Source: Fidelibacterota bacterium
Lineage (GTDB): Bacteria; Fidelibacterota; UBA2242; JAOZSR01
Reading direction: 5' to 3'
DNA: 64,000 nucleotides
Assembly: GCA_029939575.1 (NCBI GenBank)
Contig: JAOZSR010000009.1
Location: 1-64,000 of the forward strand
Within the stretch, counting starts at the first letter, position 1; the number at the start of each line of letters is the position of its first letter. The notes under the pieces are model-generated. The model did not search any database, was not told the origin of the DNA, and saw only the letters and a program-made list of their open reading frames with translations. This document shows, piece by piece, positions 50,523 to 59,700 of the stretch. Position numbers and translations under genes: made by a program.

Positions 50523-51137
50523 TTAACTTGATAAATAAGAGTTATTTTTTAATTCTTCCTCTAAAGTTGTCATAGGCCCATGACCTGGAAAAATCTTTGT
50601 CTTAGGCTCCAGGTTTTTTAAAATTTTTAGACTTTTTTCTAATTTATCCCAGGAACCGCCCGGCAAATCGGTCCGACCGACAGATTGCTTAAATAAAGTA
50701 TCCCCCGAGAAAAGACAATCTTCAATTTTAAAACAGACACTCCCCGGAGAATGTCCCGGAGTATGAATCACTTCAATTACCAAATCTCCAAATTTGAGTT
50801 TGTCATCCTGATTAAAAGGAATAATCTCATCAGGAAGTTCCAAATTATCAAATCCAATCATTTTTCCGTACTCAACAGAGCCTTTAATGATTTCCATTTC
50901 AGAGGAATGAATATATACAGGTTTTTTGTATTTTGTCTGCATTTTTTTTGCACCGTACAAATGGTCAGGATGGGAATGAGTAAGAAAAATATATTCCAAT
51001 TCTAAATTTAATTTATTTATTGCTTCAATAACCTTGTCAGAATTTCCACCCGGATCAATAACAATACACTTTCCATGGTCACCAACAATCCAAACATTAA
51101 CTCCAAAATTATTTGCTATTATAGATTTTATAATCAC
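50523..51137 (-). CDS. Metallo-beta-lactamase-fold hydrolase (glyoxalase II-like)
   Basis: 204 residues from a GTG at 51137 with GGAG seven bases upstream; a longer frame to 51218 runs into repeat-like DNA and lacks a binding site. Motifs are THSHPDHLYGA (HxHxDH), HTPGHSPGSVCF, CLFSGDTLFKQSVGRTD and FPGHGPMTTLEEE. These are the zinc ligands of the glyoxalase II/YcbL group. It probably hydrolyses a thioester, such as an acyl-glutathione analogue; the substrate is unknown. It heads the long minus-strand run. Confidence 0.88.
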   Translation of the reverse strand: MIIKSIIANNFGVNVWIVGDHGKCIVIDPGGNSDKVIEAINKLNLELEYIFLTHSHPDHLYGAKKMQTKYKKPVYIHSSEMEIIKGSVEYGKMIGFDNLELPDEIIPFNQDDKLKFGDLVIEVIHTPGHSPGSVCFKIEDCLFSGDTLFKQSVGRTDLPGGSWDKLEKSLKILKNLEPKTKIFPGHGPMTTLEEELKNNSYLSS

Positions 51138-51192
51138 TTTCTTTCTCCGGTTTATTTTTTTCAAACTGATAAATTCGCAAAAAAATCTCAAG

Positions 51193-51358
51193 GTTGTCAT
51201 TCTGAATTTATGAAGCAACGAAGAATCTCATTGATAATTGTGGGAAATTATTCCTGTTAACAGTTCGTTAAAAGCCGAATTTCCAACCTAATTTAAAACA
51301 GACTGTAAACATTCGTACCTCATTCAGACCTTGCTCGGCTATAGATGAAATGACACAA
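51193..51358. repeat. Degenerate REP/MITE-like repeat remnant
   Basis: The stretch begins GTTGTCATTCTGAA...GAAGAATCTC and ends GAAATGACACAACG, so its ends are imperfect inverted repeats. The text resembles the TCATTCTGA...GAAGAATCTC dispersed repeats known from many bacterial genomes. No second copy is seen in the window. It lies in the roughly 370-base gap between the MBL hydrolase start and the PpiC-type gene, which holds no gene. Confidence 0.45.
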
Positions 51359-51509
51359 CGTTTCTTTTTTTTCATAACTATTAAAACTGATTTATCATTT
51401 TTAATTTTATTAATTCAATTAGCCTTTGAATATAATATATTTACTTAAATTATTAAAGTTGAAAATTGCATCTTCTAAAAACATTATTAATTACGCTATA
51501 AATAACAAA

Positions 51510-51537
51510 CTGCCGCCTGGAAAATTCCAAACGGCAG
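51510..51537 (-). terminator. Hairpin after the PpiC-type lipoprotein gene, probable terminator
   Basis: CTGCCG (51510-51515) pairs with CGGCAG (51532-51537), and an inner TGGAA/TTCCA extends the stem. It lies about 25 bases after the stop at 51563. The following minus-strand sequence has only a weak T-tract (TTTGTTATTT), so termination is likely but not certain. Confidence 0.6.
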
Positions 51538-51562
51538 CTAATTAATACTAATATTAATGAAG

Positions 51563-52576
51563 TTAAATTTTTATTTCAAATCCTGCATCTTCTTTTATTT
51601 CAGTAATCAACTCTAAATAGACATCATTCTTTTTAGACATTTTCAATTCATTTTCAATTTTTTCACGAACTTCTTCAAGTGGTCTGGTTTCCTGATTACG
51701 TTGGGTAACTTTAATAATATGATATCCAAATTGAGTTTCTACAATATCAGAAATTTCATCAACCGGAAGTGAAAATGCGACTTCTTCAAAAGGTTTTACC
51801 ATTTGTCCTCTTGTAAATTCTCCAAGGTCTCCTCCATTTTTTCCACTTGGACAATCAGAAAACTCGGTTGCTGCTTTTGCAAAATCTTCACCTGCAAGAA
51901 TTTTTTCACGGATATTCATTAATTTTTCATATTCAACTTTTTTCTCATCTGAATTTAAACCATCGGTTTTCAGTAATATATGGCTGGCCTTAACTTTTTT
52001 AACTTCATTGTATGATTTATTAATATCTTCTTCCGGAATTTCAATTTTTGAATCAAAAACCTTTTCGAGATATTTGTTTACGGTCATTCCTGCAGTAATT
52101 TCTTGTTTTACATTTTCAAGTAAAATACCATTAGATTTTAATTGTTCTTCATATTTTTCTTTACCACCAAGTTGAGTAATCTGCAGATCCATAATACTGT
52201 CAACTTCTACTTCAGTAACCGTAATTTTTTCCTTTTCTGCCTTTAACAATAATAATTTATCAATAACCATTTTCTCACCAAATTCTTTGACAAATTTTTC
52301 TAATTTTGGAGCATTAAAGGTCGCCAATTGTGTACAATTTGTGCCAAAAGTGGAATATACTTTATTAATAAATTCATCACTGGTTAGATTATATTTGTCA
52401 GTAGAAATCAAAACACTATCTGTGCCGGGCTTCAAATATGATAATTTTTCTGATAATTGAATTGCCAGATCATATTCCGGGGTTCCAACTTCTAGTTTTA
52501 ATGTAGGTTCCGGTTTTGAACAAAAACTAATTAATAGCATCAATAAAACTAATAATACAAGAATTCTTTTTTTCAT
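51563..52576 (-). CDS. PpiC/SurA-type peptidyl-prolyl isomerase lipoprotein
   Basis: 337 residues. The start [19 protein letters not shown] gives a lipoprotein signal with Cys 19 (SFC-S). A SurA_N-like region (about 60-190) is followed by a parvulin domain (about 195-290): [39 protein letters not shown], and [12 protein letters not shown]. It helps fold exported proteins, as does PpiD at 18742. It lies divergent to a thioredoxin gene with a palindrome between them. Confidence 0.88.
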   Translation of the reverse strand: MKKRILVLLVLLMLLISFCSKPEPTLKLEVGTPEYDLAIQLSEKLSYLKPGTDSVLISTDKYNLTSDEFINKVYSTFGTNCTQLATFNAPKLEKFVKEFGEKMVIDKLLLLKAEKEKITVTEVEVDSIMDLQITQLGGKEKYEEQLKSNGILLENVKQEITAGMTVNKYLEKVFDSKIEIPEEDINKSYNEVKKVKASHILLKTDGLNSDEKKVEYEKLMNIREKILAGEDFAKAATEFSDCPSGKNGGDLGEFTRGQMVKPFEEVAFSLPVDEISDIVETQFGYHIIKVTQRNQETRPLEEVREKIENELKMSKKNDVYLELITEIKEDAGFEIKI

Positions 52577-52680
52577 TTTTTCCCTTTCTATATTTATTCT
52601 GTTGAAAAAATCGCAAAAAGATAAGAATATATTTCACCAAATCATAGGAATTTTTATAATGCTTGCAGATTCCCAACAAA

Positions 52681-52707
52681 AATATTTGTAACTTTACTAC
52701 AAATATT
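52681..52707. promoter_or_regulatory. Perfect 10-bp inverted repeat in the ppiC/thioredoxin divergent region
   Basis: AATATTTGTA (52681-52690) and TACAAATATT (52698-52707) are perfect inverted copies around a 7-base spacer. They lie about 105 bases from the PpiC start and 44 bases before the thioredoxin start. This could be an operator shared by the two envelope-folding genes. No T-run follows, so termination is unlikely. Confidence 0.4.
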
Positions 52708-52750
52708 AACTCTAAAAGTTAAATTAAGAATTTAAAAAATGAGGTGAAAA

Positions 52751-53200
52751 ATGAAATTATTAAAAATAATAATTCTGTTAACAATTCTAAGTTTGTTGGC
52801 ATATGGCGGTGAGCACAAAGAATGGTATAGTTATGATGAAGGAATAGAATTAGCTAATGCTGAAGGCAAGCATATAATTATTGATTTTTATACTGACTGG
52901 TGTCATTGGTGTAAAGTTATGGACGAAAAAACATTTTCTGTTCCAGAAATCGAAACTTTTCTCTTTAAACATTTCGTTCCAATTAGAATAAATGCTGATA
53001 AAAATCCAAAAATAACAGCAACTTTTAAAATCACTGGTTATCCATCATTGGCTTTTTTAACTCCTAACAATGAAGTTCTGGGAGTAATTCCCGGATTTAT
53101 TCAACATGAACAATTTTTACAAATTTTAGAGTATATTCAAAAAGAATGTTACAAAAAAGATGTCACTCTTGAAAATTATATAATAAGCGGATGTAAATAA
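52751..53200 (+). CDS. Exported thioredoxin-family protein with CHWC motif
   Basis: 149 residues. A signal peptide spans about 1-19 (LLTILSLLAYGG). The thioredoxin fold has FYTDWCHWCKVMDEKTFS with catalytic C-H-W-C at about residues 54-57, and the cis-Pro segment TGYPSLAFLTP (about 98). It resembles the DUF255/thioredoxin_7-type reductases of the periplasm. It is the all-cysteine counterpart of the UGPC selenoprotein at 15503. A GAGGTG site precedes the ATG. It converges with motB. Confidence 0.88.
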   Translation: MKLLKIIILLTILSLLAYGGEHKEWYSYDEGIELANAEGKHIIIDFYTDWCHWCKVMDEKTFSVPEIETFLFKHFVPIRINADKNPKITATFKITGYPSLAFLTPNNEVLGVIPGFIQHEQFLQILEYIQKECYKKDVTLENYIISGCK

Positions 53201-53215
53201 GAAATTCAAAAACTC

Positions 53216-54022
53216 CTACTTTGTTTTTACCGGTATTTCTGAATTTGCTTTTGTAGAATCAACCGGTGTATCAGGTCCGGTTTCCAAAACCCGTTCATAT
53301 ACAATTTCAACCCTCCTGTTTTTCGCTCTGCCTTCAGCGGTTCTATTATCAGCAACAGGCTGAAATTCAGCAAATCCCTGGGCAGATAAAAGTTTCGGAT
53401 CAATTCCATGAGCCTGAAAATACTTTACAATACGGCAAGCCCTCATAGATGACAGTTCCCAATTTGACTTATAGAATTCATGATTAATCGGAACATTATC
53501 AGTATGCCCCAAAACCCTTATCTTATAGTCGAATTGTTTTAAAATTAAATGTAATTTTTCAATAATCTCAAGTCCACCTTTTGACATTGATGCAGCTCCG
53601 GACGGAAATAAAATCATATCTGAAATTGTTATAGTAGCGCCATTTTCATTACCTTCAACTTTTACATTTCCCTGGAGTTTATTAAACATAATCAACTCTT
53701 CAATTTCAGATAATATTTCATCGTCCATTTTTTTTACCATGCCACCTAATTCATCAACAGCATCAGGTTCAGATTTTTCATCTGCTCCATCCATAGCCAA
53801 ACCTTCACGGGTTCCTGCTTCAGGTACTTCATCGGTTCCCATTGCACTTTGTAAAGATGCAGCTAATTGCTTAAACTTCTCTTCCTGTACCGAACTCATA
53901 GCGAAAAGTAGTACAAAAAAACAAAACAACAGGGTTACTAAATCGCCATATGTCGCCATCCAGGCTGCACTATCACCCTGCGAAACCTCTTCTTCTTCCA
54001 TATCAAAATCAACTTCACTCAT
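53216..54022 (-). CDS. motB: Stator/OmpA-domain protein MotB
   Basis: 268 residues. One membrane helix near the start (AAWMATYGDLVTLLFCFFVL, about 20-40) contains the essential Asp of MotB. The C-terminal OmpA-like domain has GHTDNVPINHEFYKSNWELS and RVEIVYE. With MotA it forms a proton- or sodium-driven stator anchored to peptidoglycan. It is 19 bases downstream of motA. No flagellar genes are in the window; gliding or other motors are possible. Confidence 0.9.
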   Translation of the reverse strand: MSEVDFDMEEEEVSQGDSAAWMATYGDLVTLLFCFFVLLFAMSSVQEEKFKQLAASLQSAMGTDEVPEAGTREGLAMDGADEKSEPDAVDELGGMVKKMDDEILSEIEELIMFNKLQGNVKVEGNENGATITISDMILFPSGAASMSKGGLEIIEKLHLILKQFDYKIRVLGHTDNVPINHEFYKSNWELSSMRACRIVKYFQAHGIDPKLLSAQGFAEFQPVADNRTAEGRAKNRRVEIVYERVLETGPDTPVDSTKANSEIPVKTK

Positions 54023-54041
54023 ATTTATTTTTCCCTAACTG

Positions 54042-54821
54042 TTATTTACCTTTTTCTTTACCTTTTTCGTCATCCTTCTTCTTTGAATCAAGATAAATAC
54101 TCAAACGATCCTCTAAAGTTCTCGGATTAACACCTTCCCTGATTCCAATTACTCCTTCTTGTAATAATGCCATATGTACAGTTTCTTTGGCACTTCTTCT
54201 TTCCAATTTCATCGACATAGGAAGGAAAAAGAGATTTGCGAATAAAGTTCCATAAAAAGTAGTGATCATAGCAACGGCCATTTTTGGCCCGATTGTACTG
54301 GGATCATCTAAACTTGAAAGCATTTGTACCAGCCCAATAAGGGTTCCAACCATTCCAAATGCCGGGGAATAACCACCCATTGTTGAAAAAATTTCCCAAC
54401 CAACTTTATGTTTTTTCTTCAGGAAAGAAATTTCCTGTTTCATTGATTTAATAATTGCCGAAGTTGCAGCTCCATCAACAGTCATTTGTAAAGCATTGAC
54501 CAAGAATGGATCATCAATATCTTTTATTGATTTTTCAAGAGTTAACAAGCCTCCTTTTTTTGCATTTGAAGCAAGTTCCATCAACATCTCTATGACTTTT
54601 TCAGGGTCTTTAGTTTTGACAATAAATACTCTTATTAGTAATCCCATTACTGACATAAATTCTTTTAATGGATAAGCTACCAAGGTCGCAGCTATGGTTC
54701 CACCCAAGACTATCATTAAAGATGGAATACTAACAAAAATCCCCAATCCACTGTTCATTAAAATAGAAACAATGACTAAACCTATTCCTGAAACAATTCC
54801 GATTATTGTTGCAATATCCAT
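54042..54821 (-). CDS. motA: Stator protein MotA
   Basis: 259 residues with four membrane segments (about 5-22, 30-50, 148-170, 180-205). Family motifs are GLGIFVSIPSLMIVLGGTIAA and VGTLIGLVQMLSSLDDPSTI, then GPKMAVAMITTFYGTLFANL. The cytoplasmic loop is charged and the C-terminal tail very Lys-rich. It pairs with MotB (19-base gap). The degenerate HD-GYP regulator is 12 bases upstream on the same strand. Confidence 0.92.
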   Translation of the reverse strand: MDIATIIGIVSGIGLVIVSILMNSGLGIFVSIPSLMIVLGGTIAATLVAYPLKEFMSVMGLLIRVFIVKTKDPEKVIEMLMELASNAKKGGLLTLEKSIKDIDDPFLVNALQMTVDGAATSAIIKSMKQEISFLKKKHKVGWEIFSTMGGYSPAFGMVGTLIGLVQMLSSLDDPSTIGPKMAVAMITTFYGTLFANLFFLPMSMKLERRSAKETVHMALLQEGVIGIREGVNPRTLEDRLSIYLDSKKKDDEKGKEKGK

Positions 54822-54833
54822 GGTATTTTCCTT

Positions 54834-56180
54834 TTATATTTTTATGTATATATCATCTACAATTGGATCAATTTTGTCGTATTTGATAATATTTGAAATG
54901 CTATGCTCATCCAAAATAGTATTTTTAGAAAACAATTTTAATCCATTTTTTGTATAGATATCAGTTGCTAATTCCATTCCAGGATTTAGTTCATAGATCA
55001 TAGTTTTTTCAATATTTTCAACATGTTCCAGATTATGTTCGATAATATATTCTCTTAAATATTTAATGATATTTGGATCATATACAGATCCGGCTAAATT
55101 TTCCATAGCATCTAAAGCACTACCGGCTTTTCCATCTTCAGCCCGATTAAACAGGTTATCAAACTTATTTGCAATAGCTATTATCCTCGAACCAATGGGA
55201 ATGTCATTCAATTTTAATTTGTCCGGAGTGCCGGTACCATCAACTTTTTCATAATGATGTCTAATCATTTTAATAATAATACTATTAGAGCCAAAATATT
55301 CTTCCAACATTGAGGCACCAACAATCGGATGACGTTGCAACAACATTTTTTCATCCTGAGTATAATCACTGGGATTTTTTAATGCCAGATTATCGGGAAT
55401 TCCAAACTTCCCAATCTCATGTAGAAGGGATGCTGTATTAATTGCATTAACTTCATATTCACTAAGACCAATTTTTTTAGCCAAATACATTGCAATCTCA
55501 CCAACTTCTTTTGCATGTCCACGATGAAATTGTCTACGTGACTCCAATAAGGTTGAAATTAATTTAATAATACTTTGAAATTTGTTTTCCCTATCAATAT
55601 TAGATTTATGTAAAATCTCATTCTTTTCTTCCAGTTCCTTACTCATAAGCAATATTTGCTTAAATGAAGTATTTAATCTTTCCTTTTCATCGATTAATTC
55701 CTGATTTTTCTTTTCTAACTCTATTTTTGAATTATCCAGGGCCTTAACAGTTTTCTCTAAAATATTATTATTTTTAAGTATATCATCCTGAAGAAACTTG
55801 ATTCTTAAAAATGCATTGACTTTAGCAATAAATTCTGGTTTTTCAGTACTTTTTAACAGAAAATCATCTGCACCTTCCTCAAGTGCCTGAATAGTGTCTT
55901 TAGATTCAACACGCTCTGCTGACATCAAAATAAAAATGACATTTTGCATATCTTTACGGTTTTTAACTTCATGGCAAAATTCAATTCCATTCATTTTTTC
56001 CATTACAAAATCACTAAGAATAATGTCAGGTTGATAGGTATTCAATATCCTCAAACCATCAATTGCACTGGTAGCAGTTGTAACCTCATATTCCGGACCT
56101 GACAAATAGGATTTGTAAATTTTTAATGAAATCTTATCATCATCGACCAGAAGAATTTTTGCCTTTTTATCCCTTCTCAT
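54834..56180 (-). CDS. Response regulator with a degenerate HD-GYP domain
   Basis: 448 residues. An N-terminal receiver domain (about 5-125) has KILLVDDDKIS, the phosphate-accepting Asp in PDIILSDFVM, and the Lys in FLLKSTEK. A coiled coil spans about 130-200. The HD-GYP-type domain (about 205-395) is altered at key places: LLHEIGKFGIP has HE in place of HD, HHYEKVDGTGTP has GTP in place of GYP, and ANKFDNL replaces the usual ADxxDA. Phosphodiesterase activity is therefore doubtful. It may instead bind c-di-GMP or partner proteins. It is followed by motA-motB. Confidence 0.8.
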   Translation of the reverse strand: MRRDKKAKILLVDDDKISLKIYKSYLSGPEYEVTTATSAIDGLRILNTYQPDIILSDFVMEKMNGIEFCHEVKNRKDMQNVIFILMSAERVESKDTIQALEEGADDFLLKSTEKPEFIAKVNAFLRIKFLQDDILKNNNILEKTVKALDNSKIELEKKNQELIDEKERLNTSFKQILLMSKELEEKNEILHKSNIDRENKFQSIIKLISTLLESRRQFHRGHAKEVGEIAMYLAKKIGLSEYEVNAINTASLLHEIGKFGIPDNLALKNPSDYTQDEKMLLQRHPIVGASMLEEYFGSNSIIIKMIRHHYEKVDGTGTPDKLKLNDIPIGSRIIAIANKFDNLFNRAEDGKAGSALDAMENLAGSVYDPNIIKYLREYIIEHNLEHVENIEKTMIYELNPGMELATDIYTKNGLKLFSKNTILDEHSISNIIKYDKIDPIVDDIYIKI

Positions 56181-56182
56181 TT

Positions 56183-56386
56183 TTATTCCTTTATTTCATT
56201 AAACGAATCATGTACTTTCATATTATTACCAACTAAGAACATTTTCATAATTTCTTCCCTGGAAAATCGCCACTGTCCACCGATTTTGATACCTGGAATT
56301 TTCCCAGATTTTAAAAGATTATAAACAGTCCGTGAGCTAACATGTAATGTTTCTGCAACTTCATCAATATTTAATATTTCTTTCAT
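56183..56386 (-). CDS. Small helix-turn-helix protein, excisionase/BldC-like family
   Basis: 67 residues. The MerR/excisionase-type winged helix-turn-helix is MKEILNIDEVAETLHVSSRTVY followed by NLLKSGKIPGIKIGGQWRFS, split here at the family's usual turn, with a short acidic tail. It has an AGGAG site eight bases before the ATG and ends 2 bases before the response regulator, so it is the first gene of the HTH-HD-GYP-motA-motB unit. It may regulate this unit rather than excise DNA, since no integrase is nearby. Confidence 0.75.
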   Translation of the reverse strand: MKEILNIDEVAETLHVSSRTVYNLLKSGKIPGIKIGGQWRFSREEIMKMFLVGNNMKVHDSFNEIKE

Positions 56387-56890
56387 TATATCAAACTCCT
56401 TTCTTATTCTCTCAAAATATCGACAAACCCTTTCAAAACTTTAGCAAATAAAAACAATTCTTTCAGAAATCTGCAATATTTTACATAAATCCACTAATAT
56501 TTTCACGGACTAACATTTTGTAAAAATATTGAGATATGCATATTTTAACAAAATAACGGATTATCAGTTAAATCTTCAAACGTTCACTACATTAATCGTT
56601 AAGAATGTTTACAATATTTACCAGAATATTTGTTGATTTTTACTTTAAATTATTAGATTTTTTAGATTATTTATGATTTGTAATTTGTAAAAACAATAAT
56701 TTTAAAGATTCAATACTCTAATATTTTTACTAATAATAAACTGCATTTTAATTACTTGAGTCTATGATCAAATCTTGTTTGATTTTAAAAATATGATTAG
56801 CTATATTAGATTACATTGTTTTTTGAAGAATAAACTTTGATTTTAGGTTTTTTCATAATCAACCAGAAACCAGTAGAAAGTAATCAAAAA
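56387..56890. other. Gene-free AT-rich gap of about 500 bases
   Basis: No open frame with a ribosome-binding site and no clear hairpin-plus-T terminator were found. It separates the promoter side of the HTH-led unit from the end of murC, so it probably holds that unit's promoter. Several A/T runs make promoter calls by eye unreliable. Confidence 0.4.
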
Positions 56891-58273
56891 TCACTTTAAT
56901 ATTTTTAATAATTCCCCGTGGGTTTGCCAGACATCTCCGGCTCCCATTGTAATTATCTTGTCTTGGGGAAGTTTTATTTTATCAATCAATCCGGCTAAAT
57001 TAAATTTATTTTCCTCATAATAAACATTTGAGTGCTTATTATTTCTTAATTCATCATAAATCAGTCGCCCTGTCACGCCGGTAATTGGCTTCTCGCGAGC
57101 CGGATAAATTCCAAGTATCACTACAACATCAGCAATTTGTAAAGACCTGGCAAATTCCTTATAAAAAAACTTAGTGCGTGAAAATAAATGAGGTTGAAAA
57201 ACGGCGATTACACGATTTTTCCAATTGATCTTTGCTGCTTTCAAAGTCGCTGTAATTTCAACAGGATGGTGGGCATAATCATCAATTAATACATATTTAT
57301 CATTCTCTTCAATAACCTGGAATCTACGCTCAACACCATTAAAATTAGAAATTCCGGTCTGGATATTATCTATAGAAATACCATATTCCAGAGCCACACA
57401 AATCGCTCCAAGAGAATTATAAATATTGTGCTCACCAGGAACTTTTAACCGAATTTGACTAACAATTTTATTATTAATTTTTAAATCATAAATAGTAAAT
57501 CCACGTTCACTGCGTATATATTCAGCCATTATATCTGCAGGATAATTAATTCCATAAGTGATTACTTTCCTTTTTAAATTTGGTATAATTGATTGAATAT
57601 TTTGATCATCAGTGCAAACACAGGAAAATCCATTACAATCAATAGAATTAATATACTTTATAAAACTATTCTTAATATTTTTCAAAGTTCCGTAATCATC
57701 TAAATGATCACAATCAATGGATGTAACTATGGTATTCGTAGGTTTCAACTTCAAAAATGAATGATCATATTCATCGGCTTCAGAAATTACAACATCACCT
57801 TTACCCAAACGGACTGTAGATTTAAATGTTCTGTCAACTCCACCGACAATTGTAATTGGATCAAGTTTAGCCTGTTCAAAAATTCGGCTTAGCATCGACG
57901 TAGTTGTTGTTTTTCCATGGGTTCCGCTAACACCAATTGAACTTTTTTTCATATTCATTATCTGTCCCAGCATCTCAGCTCTTTTAATAATTGGAATACT
58001 TAGTTCTCTGGCTTTGACTAATTCCGGATTATCATTATTTGTCGCAGAAGTATGAACGAGTAAATCAAGGTTGGAAACATTTTCCTTACTATGCCCAATT
58101 GCAATAGGAATTCCAAGATTTTTCAGACGAATAGTATTCTCAGAAATTTCCAGATCAGAGCCACTGACAGAAAATCCCCATTTAAATAATAATTCCGCTA
58201 ATCCTGACATTCCTACGCCACCGATACCAACAAAATATACATTTTTTATTTCTGGAAATTTTATTTCAGCCAA
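56891..58273 (-). CDS. murC: UDP-N-acetylmuramate--L-alanine ligase MurC
   Basis: 460 residues. The start is TTG at 58273 with GGAGGAATTAA upstream, in front of MAEIKFPEIKNVYFVGIGG. Motifs are FVGIGGVGMSGLAELLF (Rossmann loop), GVSGTHGKTTTTSML (P-loop), ISEADEYDHSFLKL and LIDDYAHHPVEITATL. It adds the first amino acid of the peptidoglycan stem peptide. It follows murD by 41 bases, where ftsW and murG would often be found. Confidence 0.97.
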   Translation of the reverse strand: MAEIKFPEIKNVYFVGIGGVGMSGLAELLFKWGFSVSGSDLEISENTIRLKNLGIPIAIGHSKENVSNLDLLVHTSATNNDNPELVKARELSIPIIKRAEMLGQIMNMKKSSIGVSGTHGKTTTTSMLSRIFEQAKLDPITIVGGVDRTFKSTVRLGKGDVVISEADEYDHSFLKLKPTNTIVTSIDCDHLDDYGTLKNIKNSFIKYINSIDCNGFSCVCTDDQNIQSIIPNLKRKVITYGINYPADIMAEYIRSERGFTIYDLKINNKIVSQIRLKVPGEHNIYNSLGAICVALEYGISIDNIQTGISNFNGVERRFQVIEENDKYVLIDDYAHHPVEITATLKAAKINWKNRVIAVFQPHLFSRTKFFYKEFARSLQIADVVVILGIYPAREKPITGVTGRLIYDELRNNKHSNVYYEENKFNLAGLIDKIKLPQDKIITMGAGDVWQTHGELLKILK

Positions 58274-58314
58274 TTAATTCCTCCAAATTGCATACTACCA
58301 CATCGCCTGACTTC

Positions 58315-59700
58315 TCAATTATTTTTGTTCAAATCCTTAACGCATTTCTTAAAAACTCTACCACGATGTCCATAATTATCAAACATATCAAAACTTGCAC
58401 AAGCAGGTGAAAGCAAAACAATCTCACCATCCAGGGCTAATTTTGATGCAAGATGTACAGCCTGTGTCATATCAAGCGCCTTTACCATTTTTGTTGTATT
58501 GACTAAACTTTTTTCAATTTTTCCAGAAGCCTCTCCAATTAAAATAACATGCTTAACATATTTTTGAATAAAATCTCTCAGTTGAGTAAAATCTGAATTT
58601 TTATCTTTGCCACCTAAAATTAAAATTATTGGATTTTCAAAACTTTCCAAGGCATATAAAACAGCATCCACATTTGTAGCTTTTGAATCATTATAATAGG
58701 AGATCCCATTTATTTTACTAACAAACTCAAGACGATGTTCGATACTTTTAAAAGATGATAACGTTGATGATATCTGTTTCATCGGTATATTATAAATATT
58801 TGCCACATTAATAGCAGCAAGAATATTATAAACATTGTGTCGTCCTTTGAGATGTAATTCAGAAGTTGATAAAATTTCCCGATTTCCAGGAAGATAAAAT
58901 TTGTTATCTTGAAAAAAAACTCCTCTTTTATTCACCCTTGACAAACTAAAAGGAATTCCATGACAGTTCCGTGGAATATTATTACTTAAATATTGATCGT
59001 CTTCATTATAAACATAATAATCATCGCTGGTCTGATTGGAAATTATACGAAATTTAGCTTCAAAATATAAATCCATTTTATCTTCATAACGATCCATATG
59101 ATCTTTTGTTAAATTCAAGAAGACTGCCACATTTGGTCGAAAATATTTAATTCTCTCCATCTGGAAACTACTGACTTCAAGTACAAAGATATGTTTATTT
59201 TCCTCGTCCTTTTCTGCATCCAGTATTAATTGACTAAAAGGTATTCCAATATTCCCCCCGCACCAGACTTTATAATTTGAATTTTTCAATAATTCATAAA
59301 TCAAAGAAGTTGTTGTAGTTTTGCCATTAGAGCCGGTAATAGCAACGATATCCCGGTTTCCACTAAACCAATAAGCCATTTCAATCTCACTTACAATAGG
59401 AATTTGTAAGGCTTCAAATTTTTGGACTTCCACTGCTTCCGGCGGAATACCGGGGCTGATTACAACAAAATCACAATTATAAATGTATTGGCTGTTTGTG
59501 CCTAATTCCAGGTGAACATTATTTTCTTTGAAATATTTTAACAAATCTGCAGAAAGTGATTTTGGTTTTCCATCAGATAATATTACACTACAATCCTTTG
59601 TTGCCAATAATTTAGCTGCTGCAATTCCACTAATACCTGCACCAAGAACACAAACTTTCATATTTTGAATGCTATTTTTTATATTAGCAAAATCAAGCAT
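58315..59700 (-). CDS. murD: UDP-N-acetylmuramoyl-L-alanine--D-glutamate ligase MurD
   Basis: 461 residues. Motifs are VCVLGAGISGIAAAKLL, the P-loop in IVAITGSNGKTTTTSLIYEL, NLTKDHMDRY, and HRLEFVSKINGISYYNDSKA with TNVDAVLYALE following. The last domain contains LILGGKDKNSDF and LLSPACASFDMFDNYGHRG. It adds D-glutamate. The ATG overlaps the end of murE by 8 bases, so the genes are translationally coupled. Confidence 0.97.
   Translation of the reverse strand: MLDFANIKNSIQNMKVCVLGAGISGIAAAKLLATKDCSVILSDGKPKSLSADLLKYFKENNVHLELGTNSQYIYNCDFVVISPGIPPEAVEVQKFEALQIPIVSEIEMAYWFSGNRDIVAITGSNGKTTTTSLIYELLKNSNYKVWCGGNIGIPFSQLILDAEKDEENKHIFVLEVSSFQMERIKYFRPNVAVFLNLTKDHMDRYEDKMDLYFEAKFRIISNQTSDDYYVYNEDDQYLSNNIPRNCHGIPFSLSRVNKRGVFFQDNKFYLPGNREILSTSELHLKGRHNVYNILAAINVANIYNIPMKQISSTLSSFKSIEHRLEFVSKINGISYYNDSKATNVDAVLYALESFENPIILILGGKDKNSDFTQLRDFIQKYVKHVILIGEASGKIEKSLVNTTKMVKALDMTQAVHLASKLALDGEIVLLSPACASFDMFDNYGHRGRVFKKCVKDLNKNN

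Noticed and set aside
50523-51218. MBL hydrolase starting at 51218
   Set aside because: The extra residues come from intergenic repeat-like DNA; a GTG at 51137 has a good GGAG site and family-like N-terminus.
56183-56386. Phage or integrated element marked by an excisionase-like gene
   Set aside because: No integrase, attachment repeats or phage genes are nearby; the small HTH protein is coupled to a response regulator instead.
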